From positions 1 through 51,291 of the forward strand of contig CANJMY010000017.1 of the NCBI GenBank assembly GCA_947475315.1: DNA of 51,291 bases, given 5' to 3'. Below the pieces are notes generated by a model, which had not been told where the DNA came from, ran no database searches, and was given only the letters and a program-made list of their open reading frames with translations. Numbering within the stretch: the first letter of the stretch is position 1; every line of letters starts with the position of its first letter. This DNA comes from Pseudomonadota bacterium. Lineage in GTDB: Bacteria; Myxococcota_A; UBA796; GCA-2862545. A program made the translations under genes and the position numbers. Shown here in pieces: positions 25,689 to 36,173 of the stretch.

Positions 25689-26677
25689 TGCGCGCGTTTG
25701 TCACCGGCGCAGGGTCCGGCTTCGGCCGGGCCATCGCCCGGCGCATGCTGCGTGAGGGCTGGACGGTGGTCGCGACCGACGTTTCGGTGTCCGACCTCGC
25801 CGGCCTCCCCGAAGGCCTGCCCGGCGCCGACGCGCGCCTGAGCCTGCTCGCGCTCGACCTGCGCGACCCCGGCACCATCGAGGCCGCCGCCCGCGTGGCG
25901 ATCGACGGTGGTCCGATCGACGTGCTCGTGAACAACGCCGGCTACGCGGTGTTTGGCGCGCAAGAAGACGCGGACCTCGCCGCCATCGCGTCGCTGTTCG
26001 ACGCGAACGTGATGGGCACCGCCCGCGTCACGCGGGCCCTCCTCCCCGCGCTGCGTGCGGCGCGCGGTTCGGTCGTGCAGATCTCCAGCATCGCGGGTCG
26101 CATGGTGTTCCCGGAGTCGGGCTTCTACGCGGCCACCAAGTTCGCGCTCGAGGCCATGAGCGAGGCGCTCGTCGTCGAGAACACGGCCTACGGCCTGCGC
26201 GTGATCGTGATCGAGCCGGGCGCGTTCGACACCGGGTTCGCCGCGCGCGCCACCCGGGCGAGCCGCCCCCGTCCGACGGACGGCGCGAACGCCGACCGCT
26301 ACCCGCTGTGGGACGCCCGCAAGGTCGCCGTCTTGTCGCCCCCGCAGGACCCGGACGTGGTCGCGAGCGCGGTGTGGACGGCGCTGTCGGGCGGTCCGCG
26401 CTTCCAGCGCGTGCGGGTGGGCGAGGACAGCGAGCGCATCCTCAACCTGCGCGACACGCTCGGCCCGGACGGCTGGGTGCGCTTCATGGTCGCCCGCGTC
26501 GGTGGGCCCGCGGACGAGTCCCCGGTGCCGACGCCGGACGTGGTGCTGGCCGCCACCGACAACGCGCTGCGCTCGGAGCGCCCGTTCGCGCTGGCGCGCG
26601 CCGCGCGGGACGCGGGCATGCTCGACGACTGGTCGGAGACCGAGGCCGGGCGTCAGGCGCTGGCGCGGCTGGACTGA
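25688..26677 (+). CDS. Short-chain dehydrogenase/reductase
   Basis: A 329-residue classical SDR. Cofactor motif TGAGSGFG (residues 6-13), NNAG at about 89-92, catalytic Ser in QISSIAG, and YAATK (Tyr-x3-Lys) at about 156-160. ATDVS after the second strand places an Asp where NAD(H)-preferring enzymes have one. The C-terminal extension beyond about residue 250 is longer than minimal SDRs. Substrate unknown; the IVIEPGAFDTGF block resembles SDRs acting on steroids or lipids, but this is weak. It overlaps the preceding gene by one base, so they are translated from one message. Confidence 0.88.
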   Translation: MRAFVTGAGSGFGRAIARRMLREGWTVVATDVSVSDLAGLPEGLPGADARLSLLALDLRDPGTIEAAARVAIDGGPIDVLVNNAGYAVFGAQEDADLAAIASLFDANVMGTARVTRALLPALRAARGSVVQISSIAGRMVFPESGFYAATKFALEAMSEALVVENTAYGLRVIVIEPGAFDTGFAARATRASRPRPTDGANADRYPLWDARKVAVLSPPQDPDVVASAVWTALSGGPRFQRVRVGEDSERILNLRDTLGPDGWVRFMVARVGGPADESPVPTPDVVLAATDNALRSERPFALARAARDAGMLDDWSETEAGRQALARLD

Positions 26678-26699
26678 GCGGTCGCGGCGGGGCTGACGT

Positions 26700-26729
26700 G
26701 CCGCGCGCCTTGGTTCGACCGGGGCGCGG

Positions 26730-26730
<1 letters not shown>
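26700..26730. terminator. Weak GC hairpin between convergent SDR and recQ
   Basis: GCCGCGC (26700-26706) pairs with GCGCGGC (26724-26730) around a 17-base loop. It sits in the 52-bp gap between the convergent SDR and recQ stops. No T-tract; a candidate bidirectional terminator only. Confidence 0.3.
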
Positions 26731-29078
<2,348 letters not shown>

Positions 29079-29205
29079 GGGGCGCGGGTAGCGTCGCGGT
29101 CGGCGCGGGTCCAGGTGTGGTGACGGAAGTTCTCAGGCCCTGGTCGCACCCGGTGATAGAGTGGCGGCGATCCGCGGTCGTGCAGCGCGGATCGAGTAGG
29201 CGGTC

Positions 29206-30363
29206 ATGGTCGGTCGTGGACTCGTCGCAGGTGGGCTCGCGTGGCTGGTCGCCGGCTGCGTGGACGTGCCGCTCGTGGTCCACCCGGGCGCCGACGGCTC
29301 CGCGATGATCGACGTCGCGACGCTGCGCGACGGCACCCTGTCGACGGGCACGATGCTGGTCGGCCCGCTGCGCATGACGACCGGCCTGGCCGAGGATCAC
29401 CTCACGGCGTTCGCGCAGGACCCGGTCACGGGCTTGGGCGTCGAGCTGCTCATGGGCGAGGCGCTCGACGGCTGGCCCCCGCCGATTGGGACGCCGTTGA
29501 AGGTGCGCGGCTACTACGCGGGCCCTGCTGAGGCACCGGTGGTGTGGATCTCGGCGATGAAGGACGTGACGGTGCTCGGCGAGCCCGAGCCGCTCACGAT
29601 CCTGGACGGGCTCGACCTGCCTCCCGCGCTGTCACTGGCGCAATGGGAGGAGGTGACCGTCGAGACGATGCCCGATCCGGGGGGGCGCGCAGAGCTGAGC
29701 GTGCGCCGGTTGACGGACGGTCGCTTCGGGCGGTTCGTGCCGGACCTGGGCAACTACGGCGCCATCACCGGGATCGTGCTGGAGGACGGCAGCGTGGCCC
29801 CGCGCGCGGAGGACGACTGGGTCGGCTCGCGGCGCCAGTTCACGGTGCCCTCCGCCACCCTCGACGAGGTCCTGGGCGGCGCGGTTGAGCCGGGCTCCTA
29901 CGTGCGCATCCGCGCGCGTCAGATCACGCCCTGGTCGGTGGGCGGCCGCTACACGGTGATCCAGGACGTGCTCGGCCAAGGGCTGTGGGTCGACGCCGAG
30001 GGCTGGTCTCCGTGGGACGCGCAGGCTGGCCACGCCGCCGAATTCACCGGACAGGTGGAGGTCAGCGCGGGCACGTGGCGGCTGCGCGCGTGGACCGCTC
30101 CGGTCTGGGAGGCCGAGGACGTCGAGCCGCCGCACGTCAGCGCGGCGCGCGACCACGGCGACTGGGTGTCGCTGGTGGTGTCCGGGATCCAGGCGGCCGA
30201 CGGTCGCGGAGATCGACGCGTGGACGCCGCCGTCGTGCTCGACGACCGCTTCCAGACGCTGGGCGCCATCGAGGACGGCTGGACCGTGCAGGGCGTCGTC
30301 GATCTGACGCTGGGCGACCCGCGGCTGGCAGTGGTCGAGGCCACGCCGCCGCCGCCGCCGTAG
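29206..30363 (+). CDS. Lipoprotein of unknown function with OB-like repeats
   Basis: A 385-residue lipoprotein that I cannot assign. Lipobox LVAGC (Cys18). The mature part is rich in beta-strand-like sequence with two similar segments: VRGYYAGPAEAPVVWISAM near residue 100 and VIQDVLGQGLWVDAEGW near 265, which resemble the OB-fold modules of secreted nuclease-associated proteins. The C-terminus ends in a run of six prolines. It is a typical low-complexity-ended surface lipoprotein of Myxococcota-like genomes. The 127-bp gap upstream separates it from divergent recQ. Confidence 0.72.
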   Translation: MVGRGLVAGGLAWLVAGCVDVPLVVHPGADGSAMIDVATLRDGTLSTGTMLVGPLRMTTGLAEDHLTAFAQDPVTGLGVELLMGEALDGWPPPIGTPLKVRGYYAGPAEAPVVWISAMKDVTVLGEPEPLTILDGLDLPPALSLAQWEEVTVETMPDPGGRAELSVRRLTDGRFGRFVPDLGNYGAITGIVLEDGSVAPRAEDDWVGSRRQFTVPSATLDEVLGGAVEPGSYVRIRARQITPWSVGGRYTVIQDVLGQGLWVDAEGWSPWDAQAGHAAEFTGQVEVSAGTWRLRAWTAPVWEAEDVEPPHVSAARDHGDWVSLVVSGIQAADGRGDRRVDAAVVLDDRFQTLGAIEDGWTVQGVVDLTLGDPRLAVVEATPPPPP

Positions 30364-30367
30364 CGGA

Positions 30368-30613
30368 TCAGATCGCGCAGGTCTCGCCGTTCGCGTCGTC
30401 CTCGGCCTGGAGGTCGGCCAGATCGGCGGCGCACTCGTCGGCGACGGCCTGGCTCGGGTTCTCGGCCAGCGCCTCGATCTCCGCGCAGTCAAAGCCGGTG
30501 TCCTCGGCGTGGCACGAGCAGACGTAGTCCGCGTAGCGGGTGCAGGGGGTCTCGGTCTCACAGGCCAATAGGCCAGTCAGCAGCGCCGCGAGCGACATGA
30601 TCCGGACGAACAT
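30368..30613 (-). CDS. Small Cys-rich lipoprotein
   Basis: An 81-residue lipoprotein, MFVRIMSLAALLTGLLAC at the N-terminus with the lipobox LLAC. The mature peptide has six further Cys (PC, VCSC, DC, EC, TC), spaced to form disulfides, and is strongly acidic. GAGGAG lies seven bases upstream of the ATG at 30613, which decides the start over an in-frame ATG further up. It converges on the preceding lipoprotein gene with a 4-bp gap between stops. Function unknown; similar short acidic Cys-rich lipoproteins are frequent in this type of genome. Confidence 0.68.
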   Translation of the reverse strand: MFVRIMSLAALLTGLLACETETPCTRYADYVCSCHAEDTGFDCAEIEALAENPSQAVADECAADLADLQAEDDANGETCAI

Positions 30614-30707
30614 GGGAGGGCTCCTCAAGGGGTTGGCGCTTGGACGGTCAAGGCCAGCCGTTCTTCAGCAGGATAGCCGTCCCGGGAAGACTCAGCCCGG
30701 GTGAACG

Positions 30708-31622
30708 ATGGCCGAAGCGGCGCTCCAGGTGTTCGGACTGACGCGGCGCTACGGCGCGCGCGTGGTGGTGGACGATCTCCACCTGCAGGTGGAGGAGGGC
30801 GACGTGTACGGCTTCCTCGGGCCGAACGGCGCGGGAAAGACCACCGCCATGCGCTGCATGCTCGGGCTGATCCGCCGCGACGCAGGCAACGTGTCGTTCT
30901 TCGGTGAGTCGGATCCGGTGGCTGCGCGGCGGCACATCGGCGCCATCATCGAGACGCCGTCCTTCCACCCGTGGATGAGCGGCCGCGCCAACCTCGCGCA
31001 GGCCACGGCCTACGCGGGCCTGACGCCCAAGGAGTCCGGCGTCGAGATCGACCGCGTGCTCGAGCGCGTCGGCCTGTCCGAGCGCGCCAAGGACCGAGCG
31101 GGCACCTACTCGCTCGGCATGAAGCAGCGGCTGGGCATCGCGCGCGCGCTGATCGGTCGTCCGCGGCTGATGATGCTCGATGAGCCGACGAACGGGCTCG
31201 ATCCGCGCGGCATGGCCGAGATGCGCGAGCTCATCCGCTCGCTCTCCCTGCACGACCGCATCACCATCTTCATCAGCTCGCACCTGCTCGCTGAGGTGCA
31301 GGCGATGTGCAATCGCATCGGCATCATCCAGCACGGCAAGCTGCGCGCTGAGGGCCGAGTGGAAGAGCTGCTCGGCCTGGGCATCGGTGAGTCCACGCTG
31401 GAGATCGGCAGCCCGGACGTCGACGCGCTGCGCGCCGCGCTGGCCGCCGTCGTCGGGGTGGATGTCCTGGGGCAGGGCCGGTCGGGTCGCGTGATCGTGC
31501 GGCCGAACGAGGTGAAGCCTGAGGAGCTCAACGCGCGCCTGAACGCCGCGGGCGTGGCCGTCTCCGCCATCGTGCCGACCGAGCGCAACCTGGAAGACGT
31601 GTTCCTGGAGGTGACGCGATGA
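30708..31622 (+). CDS. ABC transporter ATP-binding protein
   Basis: A 304-residue ABC ATPase of the ABC-2 exporter type (DrrA/CcmA-like). Walker A GPNGAGKT, signature YSLGMKQRLGIARAL (SLGMKQR replaces LSGGQ as often in this subfamily), Walker B LMMLDEPTNGLDP and switch His in ISSHLL. A C-terminal domain (about 220-304) of the DUF4162 type follows. It overlaps the permease gene by four bases (ATGA). The substrate cannot be inferred; family members export drugs, polysaccharides or support copper/gliding machinery. Confidence 0.9.
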   Translation: MAEAALQVFGLTRRYGARVVVDDLHLQVEEGDVYGFLGPNGAGKTTAMRCMLGLIRRDAGNVSFFGESDPVAARRHIGAIIETPSFHPWMSGRANLAQATAYAGLTPKESGVEIDRVLERVGLSERAKDRAGTYSLGMKQRLGIARALIGRPRLMMLDEPTNGLDPRGMAEMRELIRSLSLHDRITIFISSHLLAEVQAMCNRIGIIQHGKLRAEGRVEELLGLGIGESTLEIGSPDVDALRAALAAVVGVDVLGQGRSGRVIVRPNEVKPEELNARLNAAGVAVSAIVPTERNLEDVFLEVTR

Positions 31623-32521
31623 GCGCCACACCCTCGCTTGCGGGCATCGTCCGCGCTGAGACCGTGAAGCTGTCGATGCGCGCTAGCGTTCGCCTCACGC
31701 TCGCCATCCTCATCCTGCTGTCGATCGGCTCGCCGATCCTGCTGTTCCTGGTCAAGTCGATGGTGGTCGGGGCCACGGTCACCACCACCACCACCGCGGG
31801 CGTCGTCGCCACGGCCGCGCCTACGCAGGGCCCGGCCGCGGTCAACGTCGCGTCGGCGCTGGAGTCGGTGCGCTTCTTCCACGACCTGTTCTTGTTCCGC
31901 ACGCTGCTGATCGCGGTCGTCGCGGTGTCGTTCGCCGGCGAGTTCGTCGGGCGAACGCTGCGCGAGGACGTGCTTCGTCCCGTGTCGCGCACGCAGGTGC
32001 TGCTGGCCAAGTGGCTCGCCATCCAGGTGTTCGTGGCGTCGGGCGCGCTGGTGCCGGTGCTGATCGGCGGCCTGCTCGGCGTTGTGCTGCTGGGCACCGG
32101 CGGTGACGTCACCGCGGCGCTGTCCGGCTGGGGGCTCACGTGGGCCGGTGACGCCGGCTTCGCGACCATGGTAATGGCGATCTCGCTGGCGACGCGCAGC
32201 GTGCCCGGCACCATCGGTGGCACCGTGCTCTACTGGGTGTTCGACAAGATGCTGCGCCTGCTGCTGCTGGCGCTGGAGGCCGCGCGCGACCAGGGCTTGC
32301 TCGAGAAGCTCTTCGCCGCCTACAACCTCAAGGCGCTCACGCCGATCAGCGACTTCTTCATCGCGCTGCGGCCCTTCTTGCCGTCGTCCGCGTTCGATCT
32401 GGCGCCCTCGGTCTTCTCCAGCGCGTCCGCGGGCTGGCAGGGCTTCCTGGCGCTCGCGCTCTACACGGCGGGCAGCGCCGCGGTGGCGTGGCGCGTGTTC
32501 AACCGCATCGACATCGACTGA
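31619..32521 (+). CDS. ABC-2 type transporter permease
   Basis: A 300-residue permease with about six membrane helices: one at 24-45, then a long exported loop of about 30 residues rich in Thr/Ala, helix near 95-115, and four more to residue 290. The family block GRTLREDVLRPVSRTQVLLAKWLA (read LRPVSRTQVLLAKW) is the cytoplasmic coupling region of ABC-2 permeases. It is translationally coupled to the ATPase gene. Convergent with the next gene (22 bp between stops). Confidence 0.87.
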   Translation: MSATPSLAGIVRAETVKLSMRASVRLTLAILILLSIGSPILLFLVKSMVVGATVTTTTTAGVVATAAPTQGPAAVNVASALESVRFFHDLFLFRTLLIAVVAVSFAGEFVGRTLREDVLRPVSRTQVLLAKWLAIQVFVASGALVPVLIGGLLGVVLLGTGGDVTAALSGWGLTWAGDAGFATMVMAISLATRSVPGTIGGTVLYWVFDKMLRLLLLALEAARDQGLLEKLFAAYNLKALTPISDFFIALRPFLPSSAFDLAPSVFSSASAGWQGFLALALYTAGSAAVAWRVFNRIDID

Positions 32522-32542
32522 CGGTCGCCGCCGGGCTGGCGT

Positions 32543-32989
32543 TCAGAGCCAGCCCAGGCGCAAGCCGACCACGGCCGCGAAGCCGAGGACCGACGCGGGC
32601 CAGCTCAGCCAGAGCGCCTGCCAGGACGCGGTCGGGCGCTCGTCGCGCCACCACAGCCACAGCGTCCAGCCGACGAGCGGCGTCAGGAGCACGTTGGCGG
32701 CGAGCAGCATGCGGCGCTGACGCGTGTCGAGCCCGGCGTCGGACGCGAAGTGCCGACCCAGCGCGCGACGGGCGCGGTCCAGCTGACGCAGCGACGGGCG
32801 GATCACCTCGCCGCGCTTGATCCGGTCGGCCACCGCGGGAAGCGCCGCGGAGGGCAGGAACTTGTCGGACACGAGCCACGCGACCAGCAGGCCGTCGCCG
32901 TCAGGCCGGTGCCCACACGCGCCGCACACCCGGTCGAAGGCCGGCTTCTCCGCGCCGCAGCGCCCACACACCGCGAGCCCGCCGCTCAC
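32543..32989 (-). CDS. Zinc-ribbon membrane protein of unknown function
   Basis: A 148-residue protein starting at GTG 32989. An N-terminal zinc ribbon (CGRC at about 8-11, CGAC at about 22-25) is followed by a basic helical stretch and two C-terminal membrane helices (about 97-116 and 124-147, ending in LGWL). The GTG overlaps the stop of the upstream gene by four bases (GTGA), so the pair is translationally coupled and likely acts together. The longer in-frame extension is Arg-rich and was rejected. I do not recognise the family. Confidence 0.65.
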   Translation of the reverse strand: MSGGLAVCGRCGAEKPAFDRVCGACGHRPDGDGLLVAWLVSDKFLPSAALPAVADRIKRGEVIRPSLRQLDRARRALGRHFASDAGLDTRQRRMLLAANVLLTPLVGWTLWLWWRDERPTASWQALWLSWPASVLGFAAVVGLRLGWL

Positions 32990-33927
32990 TCGTTCCCCAC
33001 GAACACGACCTGCTCGATCGGCGCGCCGGACGCGTCGACCAGCGCGCGCCACCACTCGACCGCGCCGCTGGGGCCTGCGTGATCGACCACCAGCACGTCG
33101 GGCCGCTCGACGTAGGCCGCGTACGCCCAGCGGGCGGCGAGCAGCGCGTGCGCGCCCACGGCGCGAGCCGACAAGAGCTTGGGACCAAAGCCAAGCCGCG
33201 GGCGTCCTTCACGTAGGACGAGGGACGCGCCTTCGAGGTTGAAGGGCTCCTTGGCAAGCGAGGCGAGCGCCTGCTCGGCGTGGCCGCGTCGGGCGCGGTC
33301 GGGGGCCAGCAGCGCGGCCTGCCAGGCCAGCGCCAGGGCGGCCTCGTCCATCGTGGTGTCGACCCGGTGCACCCGGCGCGACATGTCGACGAGCAGGGCG
33401 GGGACCCACGCGGGGCGGTCGGTGCGCGTGGTGGTGAAGCGCTCGTCTCCCACCTGGAGCGAGAGCACCGACACCGACGCGTGCGTGCCGGACCGGTTGA
33501 ACAGCCAGCCGACCCGAACTCGGATCTGCCCGCCCTGACCGAGGGCTGTGGTCAGCCGTGCCTCGCGCGCGGCCAAGTCGCGCAGCGTGCGGAAGAGCAG
33601 GGGATCGGGCGCGAAGGCCGCCTCGACGGTGAGGTGACGGTGCGTGCTGTCGGCGATGAGGTCGGCGACGCCGGCGGGGTCGAGCTGCTCGACCTGCTCC
33701 ACCGCGCCGTCAGAGATCAGCGTGGCCGACTCCGAGGTGCCCAGGCCCAGCCGTCGCACCTCGCCCAGCGTGCGCTCCGGATCGAGCGCCGCCCGCAGCA
33801 GGGACAGGCCGTCGGCCAGCGCGCCGGACTCGGGCCCCGCGGCCTGCGCGTGCACGGCCTCGAACCCTTCACGTGCCAGGGTGGAGGCGCCGGCGAGGCC
33901 TTCGAGCGTGATCGCGGAGAGTCGCAT
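32986..33927 (-). CDS. Hypothetical protein, possibly a degenerate ATPase relative
   Basis: A 313-residue soluble protein. The N-terminus MRLSAITLEGLAG resembles the first strand of RecF/SMC-type ATPases, and near the C-terminus YVERPDVLVVDHAG resembles a Walker B strand, but there is no Walker A motif, so ATP binding is doubtful. The middle is helical (EQALASLAKEPFNLEGASLVLREG). It is coupled to the zinc-ribbon membrane protein gene. Function unknown. A divergent outer-membrane gene begins 97 bp upstream. Confidence 0.6.
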   Translation of the reverse strand: MRLSAITLEGLAGASTLAREGFEAVHAQAAGPESGALADGLSLLRAALDPERTLGEVRRLGLGTSESATLISDGAVEQVEQLDPAGVADLIADSTHRHLTVEAAFAPDPLLFRTLRDLAAREARLTTALGQGGQIRVRVGWLFNRSGTHASVSVLSLQVGDERFTTTRTDRPAWVPALLVDMSRRVHRVDTTMDEAALALAWQAALLAPDRARRGHAEQALASLAKEPFNLEGASLVLREGRPRLGFGPKLLSARAVGAHALLAARWAYAAYVERPDVLVVDHAGPSGAVEWWRALVDASGAPIEQVVFVGNE

Positions 33928-34024
33928 GGTGCCCTTGGGCTATCTCCGCGCGGGTGTGACCGCGAGCCGACACAGCGGACGATCGGGCGGTGTGCTAGGA
34001 ACCCTCGTTGCTGTGGGAGTCCTG

Positions 34025-34822
34025 ATGGGTCCGATGCTGGTCGCGCTGCTTGTCTCGGCTCACGCCGCCCCGGTCGGCTTCGCGGGCGTGGAGTGGCGCC
34101 CCCTGTCTCGGCAGGACCTGGTGTGGGTCGACGAAAACCGCACGAGCGGCACCGCAGTCGGGGAGTTCGACGGCACGGTCAAGCCGGTCCTGTCGGCGTT
34201 CGGAGGCGCTTGGTTCAACCGCTACGTCGGCCTGTCTGCGGGGATCGGCCTCGCGCAGTCGGTGTCGGACTCGGCGACCGAGGACACCAAGCAGCAGCAC
34301 ATCTGGAGCGTGGTCCGTCCGTCGCTGGATCTCCGCCTGGGCTGGATGGTGCCCCGCGACCGCTTCCCGATCCCCTGGTTCCTGATCGGCGTCTACGGCG
34401 ACATCCCGACGGTGGTGGACCGATCGCTTCAGTACACGGCGGACGAACAGGCGGCGGCGGACTCCGCGGCCGTGAGCGACAAGTACCGGCTCGGCGGCGT
34501 GGGCGGCCGGGTTGGCGCGGGCGTCGACTACCGGATCCTCCCATACTTGGCGATCGGAGGTCAGTTTGCCGTGGGCCTGCACCACGCCACCTACACCGGC
34601 GGCGACACGCGCTTCACCACCCTGTGGGTGTCGACCGAGGCGTCGATCCTCATGACCTTTGAGTGGCCCGGCAAGGGCGGGTTCAAGCGCCACAAGGGCG
34701 TGACACCGGACGCCCCGATCCCCGAGGTCGGGGTGGTGGTCCCGGCGAGCACCGCGCAGCCCGAGGCCCAGGCGGCGGTCCCGGCGCCCGTTGAGGCGCC
34801 AGCGGCCATTCCCGAGCCCTGA
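34025..34822 (+). CDS. Outer-membrane beta-barrel-like protein with Pro/Ala tail
   Basis: A 265-residue exported protein: signal peptide MGPMLVALLVSAHAA, then alternating strand pattern (for example FGGAWFNRYVGLSAGIGLAQ, LDLRLGWMVP, VGAGVDYRILPYLAIGGQFAVG) typical of an eight- to ten-stranded outer-membrane barrel. The C-terminal 45 residues are Pro/Ala/Val-rich (after FKRHKG) and probably a periplasmic tail. GGGAG is five bases upstream of the ATG at 34025. Function unknown. It converges on the RegB-like gene (10 bp between stops). Confidence 0.68.
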   Translation: MGPMLVALLVSAHAAPVGFAGVEWRPLSRQDLVWVDENRTSGTAVGEFDGTVKPVLSAFGGAWFNRYVGLSAGIGLAQSVSDSATEDTKQQHIWSVVRPSLDLRLGWMVPRDRFPIPWFLIGVYGDIPTVVDRSLQYTADEQAAADSAAVSDKYRLGGVGGRVGAGVDYRILPYLAIGGQFAVGLHHATYTGGDTRFTTLWVSTEASILMTFEWPGKGGFKRHKGVTPDAPIPEVGVVVPASTAQPEAQAAVPAPVEAPAAIPEP

Positions 34823-34831
34823 GAGGGGGCT

Positions 34832-34854
34832 CCTAGAGGTGGGACGTCTCTAGG
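34832..34854. terminator. Inverted repeat at convergent stops, candidate bidirectional terminator
   Basis: CCTAGAG (34832-34838) and CTCTAGG (34848-34854) pair perfectly around a 9-base loop. A second, smaller stem (GAGCCC 34814-34819 with GGGCTC 34827-34832) lies just before. They overlap the stops of the convergent outer-membrane and RegB-like genes. No T-tract. Confidence 0.4.
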
Positions 34855-35525
34855 ATGGGGTGCGGCACGTCTTCGGTCCCTGGCTCGCCCAGGCGCGCGC
34901 GGGCGTCGCGAAGCTGGGTCTCCCGGCGTCGCAGGCTCTCCGACATGCCGACGACGAAGCCGCCGATCGAGCCCAGGGTCGCCACGAACGCGACCGCCTG
35001 GCCCACGCTCGCGAGCGCACGGCCGGACAGGAGTGGGTGCTGGTCGAGGTGAAGCGGCATTGGCCCAAGGTGGATCAGTCCGAAGCACGCGACCGCGGCG
35101 ACGAACAAGGCGGCGGCGCCTTCGCGACCCAGCACCATCGCGCCCAGCGTCACGTGGACTGCGTAGAGCATGACGAAGGGGTTGGCGGGACCGCCGGTCA
35201 GCAGCAGCATCACGGTGAGCGCAGCCAAGTCGAACCACAGGTGGTTGAACAGCTTGGCCCGGTCGACGGGGCTGCCCGCCTCCAGGCGGTCGGCGGCCGC
35301 CAGGTTGGCCACCGCGAGGGCACCGATGATCCCGATCATGACCGGCACCGTCAGCGCCGGCCGGTCCAGGACATTGAGGGTCAAGCTGATGACCAGCGCC
35401 TGCGCGGACACGGCGAGCCATCGCAGCCGGATCATCCAGGCCATCCACATGGTGGGCTCGTCGCGGAAAACAACTCCAGTCTCCGGGTACTTCCAGCTTC
35501 GATCGGACGGTTTCGGCCACAGCAT
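34833..35525 (-). CDS. RegB/PrrB-like membrane sensor domain without kinase domain
   Basis: A 230-residue protein matching the N-terminal sensory half of RegB/PrrB redox histidine kinases. Six membrane helices (about 34-53, 58-78, 93-112, 114-132, 135-154, 170-193) are followed by a coiled-coil-like SESLRRRETQLRDARARLGE linker. The quinone-responsive motif GGxxNPF is intact as GGPANPF (111-117). The protein then ends where the dimerisation/His domain and HATPase would start; the downstream sequence is the antisense of another gene and has no kinase remnant. GGAGG precedes the ATG at 35525. It is divergent from the ATP synthase operon, so it could sense quinone state near that operon, but without a kinase it must signal some other way. 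Confidence 0.75.
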   Translation of the reverse strand: MLWPKPSDRSWKYPETGVVFRDEPTMWMAWMIRLRWLAVSAQALVISLTLNVLDRPALTVPVMIGIIGALAVANLAAADRLEAGSPVDRAKLFNHLWFDLAALTVMLLLTGGPANPFVMLYAVHVTLGAMVLGREGAAALFVAAVACFGLIHLGPMPLHLDQHPLLSGRALASVGQAVAFVATLGSIGGFVVGMSESLRRRETQLRDARARLGEPGTEDVPHPILETSHL

Positions 35526-35579
35526 GCGACCTCCACGCGGGCGGTGAAAGGGGGGCCGCCCTGACCTCCTGTATCACCA

Positions 35580-35598
35580 GTGCAACGGACGGTTGCAC
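35580..35598. promoter_or_regulatory. Operator-like inverted repeat upstream of ATP synthase operon
   Basis: GTGCAAC GGACG GTTGCAC is a perfect 7-bp-arm palindrome 127 bp before the b' start and 54 bp before the divergent RegB-like start. The half-site TGCAACGGA recurs at 35646-35654 and a smaller repeat GACGG-N5-CCGTC lies at 35628-35642. Arm length and spacer are typical of dimeric regulators; the protein that would bind is unknown. Confidence 0.45.
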
Positions 35599-35724
35599 CA
35601 GAATGTCACGGCCCTCTGCCCGGGACGGACGGATCAACCGTCGGCTGCAACGGATCGTGCCTTGCGCTGCCTACCCCCTTCCGATAGACGCGCGGTCCCT
35701 TGGGCCCTGGTGGGGTTGGCTGCG

Positions 35725-36162
35725 ATGCAGATCATTCCGAACGCGTACTTCGCCCTTTGGATGACGCTTCCGTTCCTGGTGACGCTCTTTGCGTTGAACT
35801 TCCTGCTCGTGCGCCCGATGCGCGAGTACCTGGAAGGCCGGGACGCGGCGATCCACGGAGCTCGTCATGACGCTGAGCACATCGCTCACGCGGCAGATGC
35901 CAAGCTGGCCGATCTGAACGCCCAGCTTGCCCGCGCCCGCGAGCAGGCTGCGGCCGTTCGTGCGGCGGCCCGGCAGGCTGCCATCCACAAAGAGTCCGAG
36001 GTCGTCGACGCCGCGCGCAAGCAGGCTGAGGCTGCCCTTGAGACCGCCCTTGAGGGCATCTCTTCCGAGGCGGCCTCCGCCCGGTCCTCGCTCCGCGACG
36101 CCGCTGTGGCGCTCTCCAACGACATCGCCGGCCAGGTTCTCGGCCGCCGCATCGACGCCTGA
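35725..36162 (+). CDS. ATP synthase F0 subunit b'
   Basis: A 145-residue b'-type stator subunit. One N-terminal membrane helix (about 12-32, FALWMTLPFLVTLFALNFLLV), the MREYLEGRDAAI neck, then a long Ala/Arg/Glu coiled coil. It heterodimerises with subunit b to form the peripheral stalk. The ATG at 35725 was chosen because it places the helix at the very start; the longer in-frame upstream sequence is not protein-like. It is the first gene of the atp operon here; atpI, atpB (a) and atpE (c) are not present. GAGGAG follows for the next gene. Confidence 0.85.
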   Translation: MQIIPNAYFALWMTLPFLVTLFALNFLLVRPMREYLEGRDAAIHGARHDAEHIAHAADAKLADLNAQLARAREQAAAVRAAARQAAIHKESEVVDAARKQAEAALETALEGISSEAASARSSLRDAAVALSNDIAGQVLGRRIDA

Positions 36163-36173
36163 GGAGTGACAGC

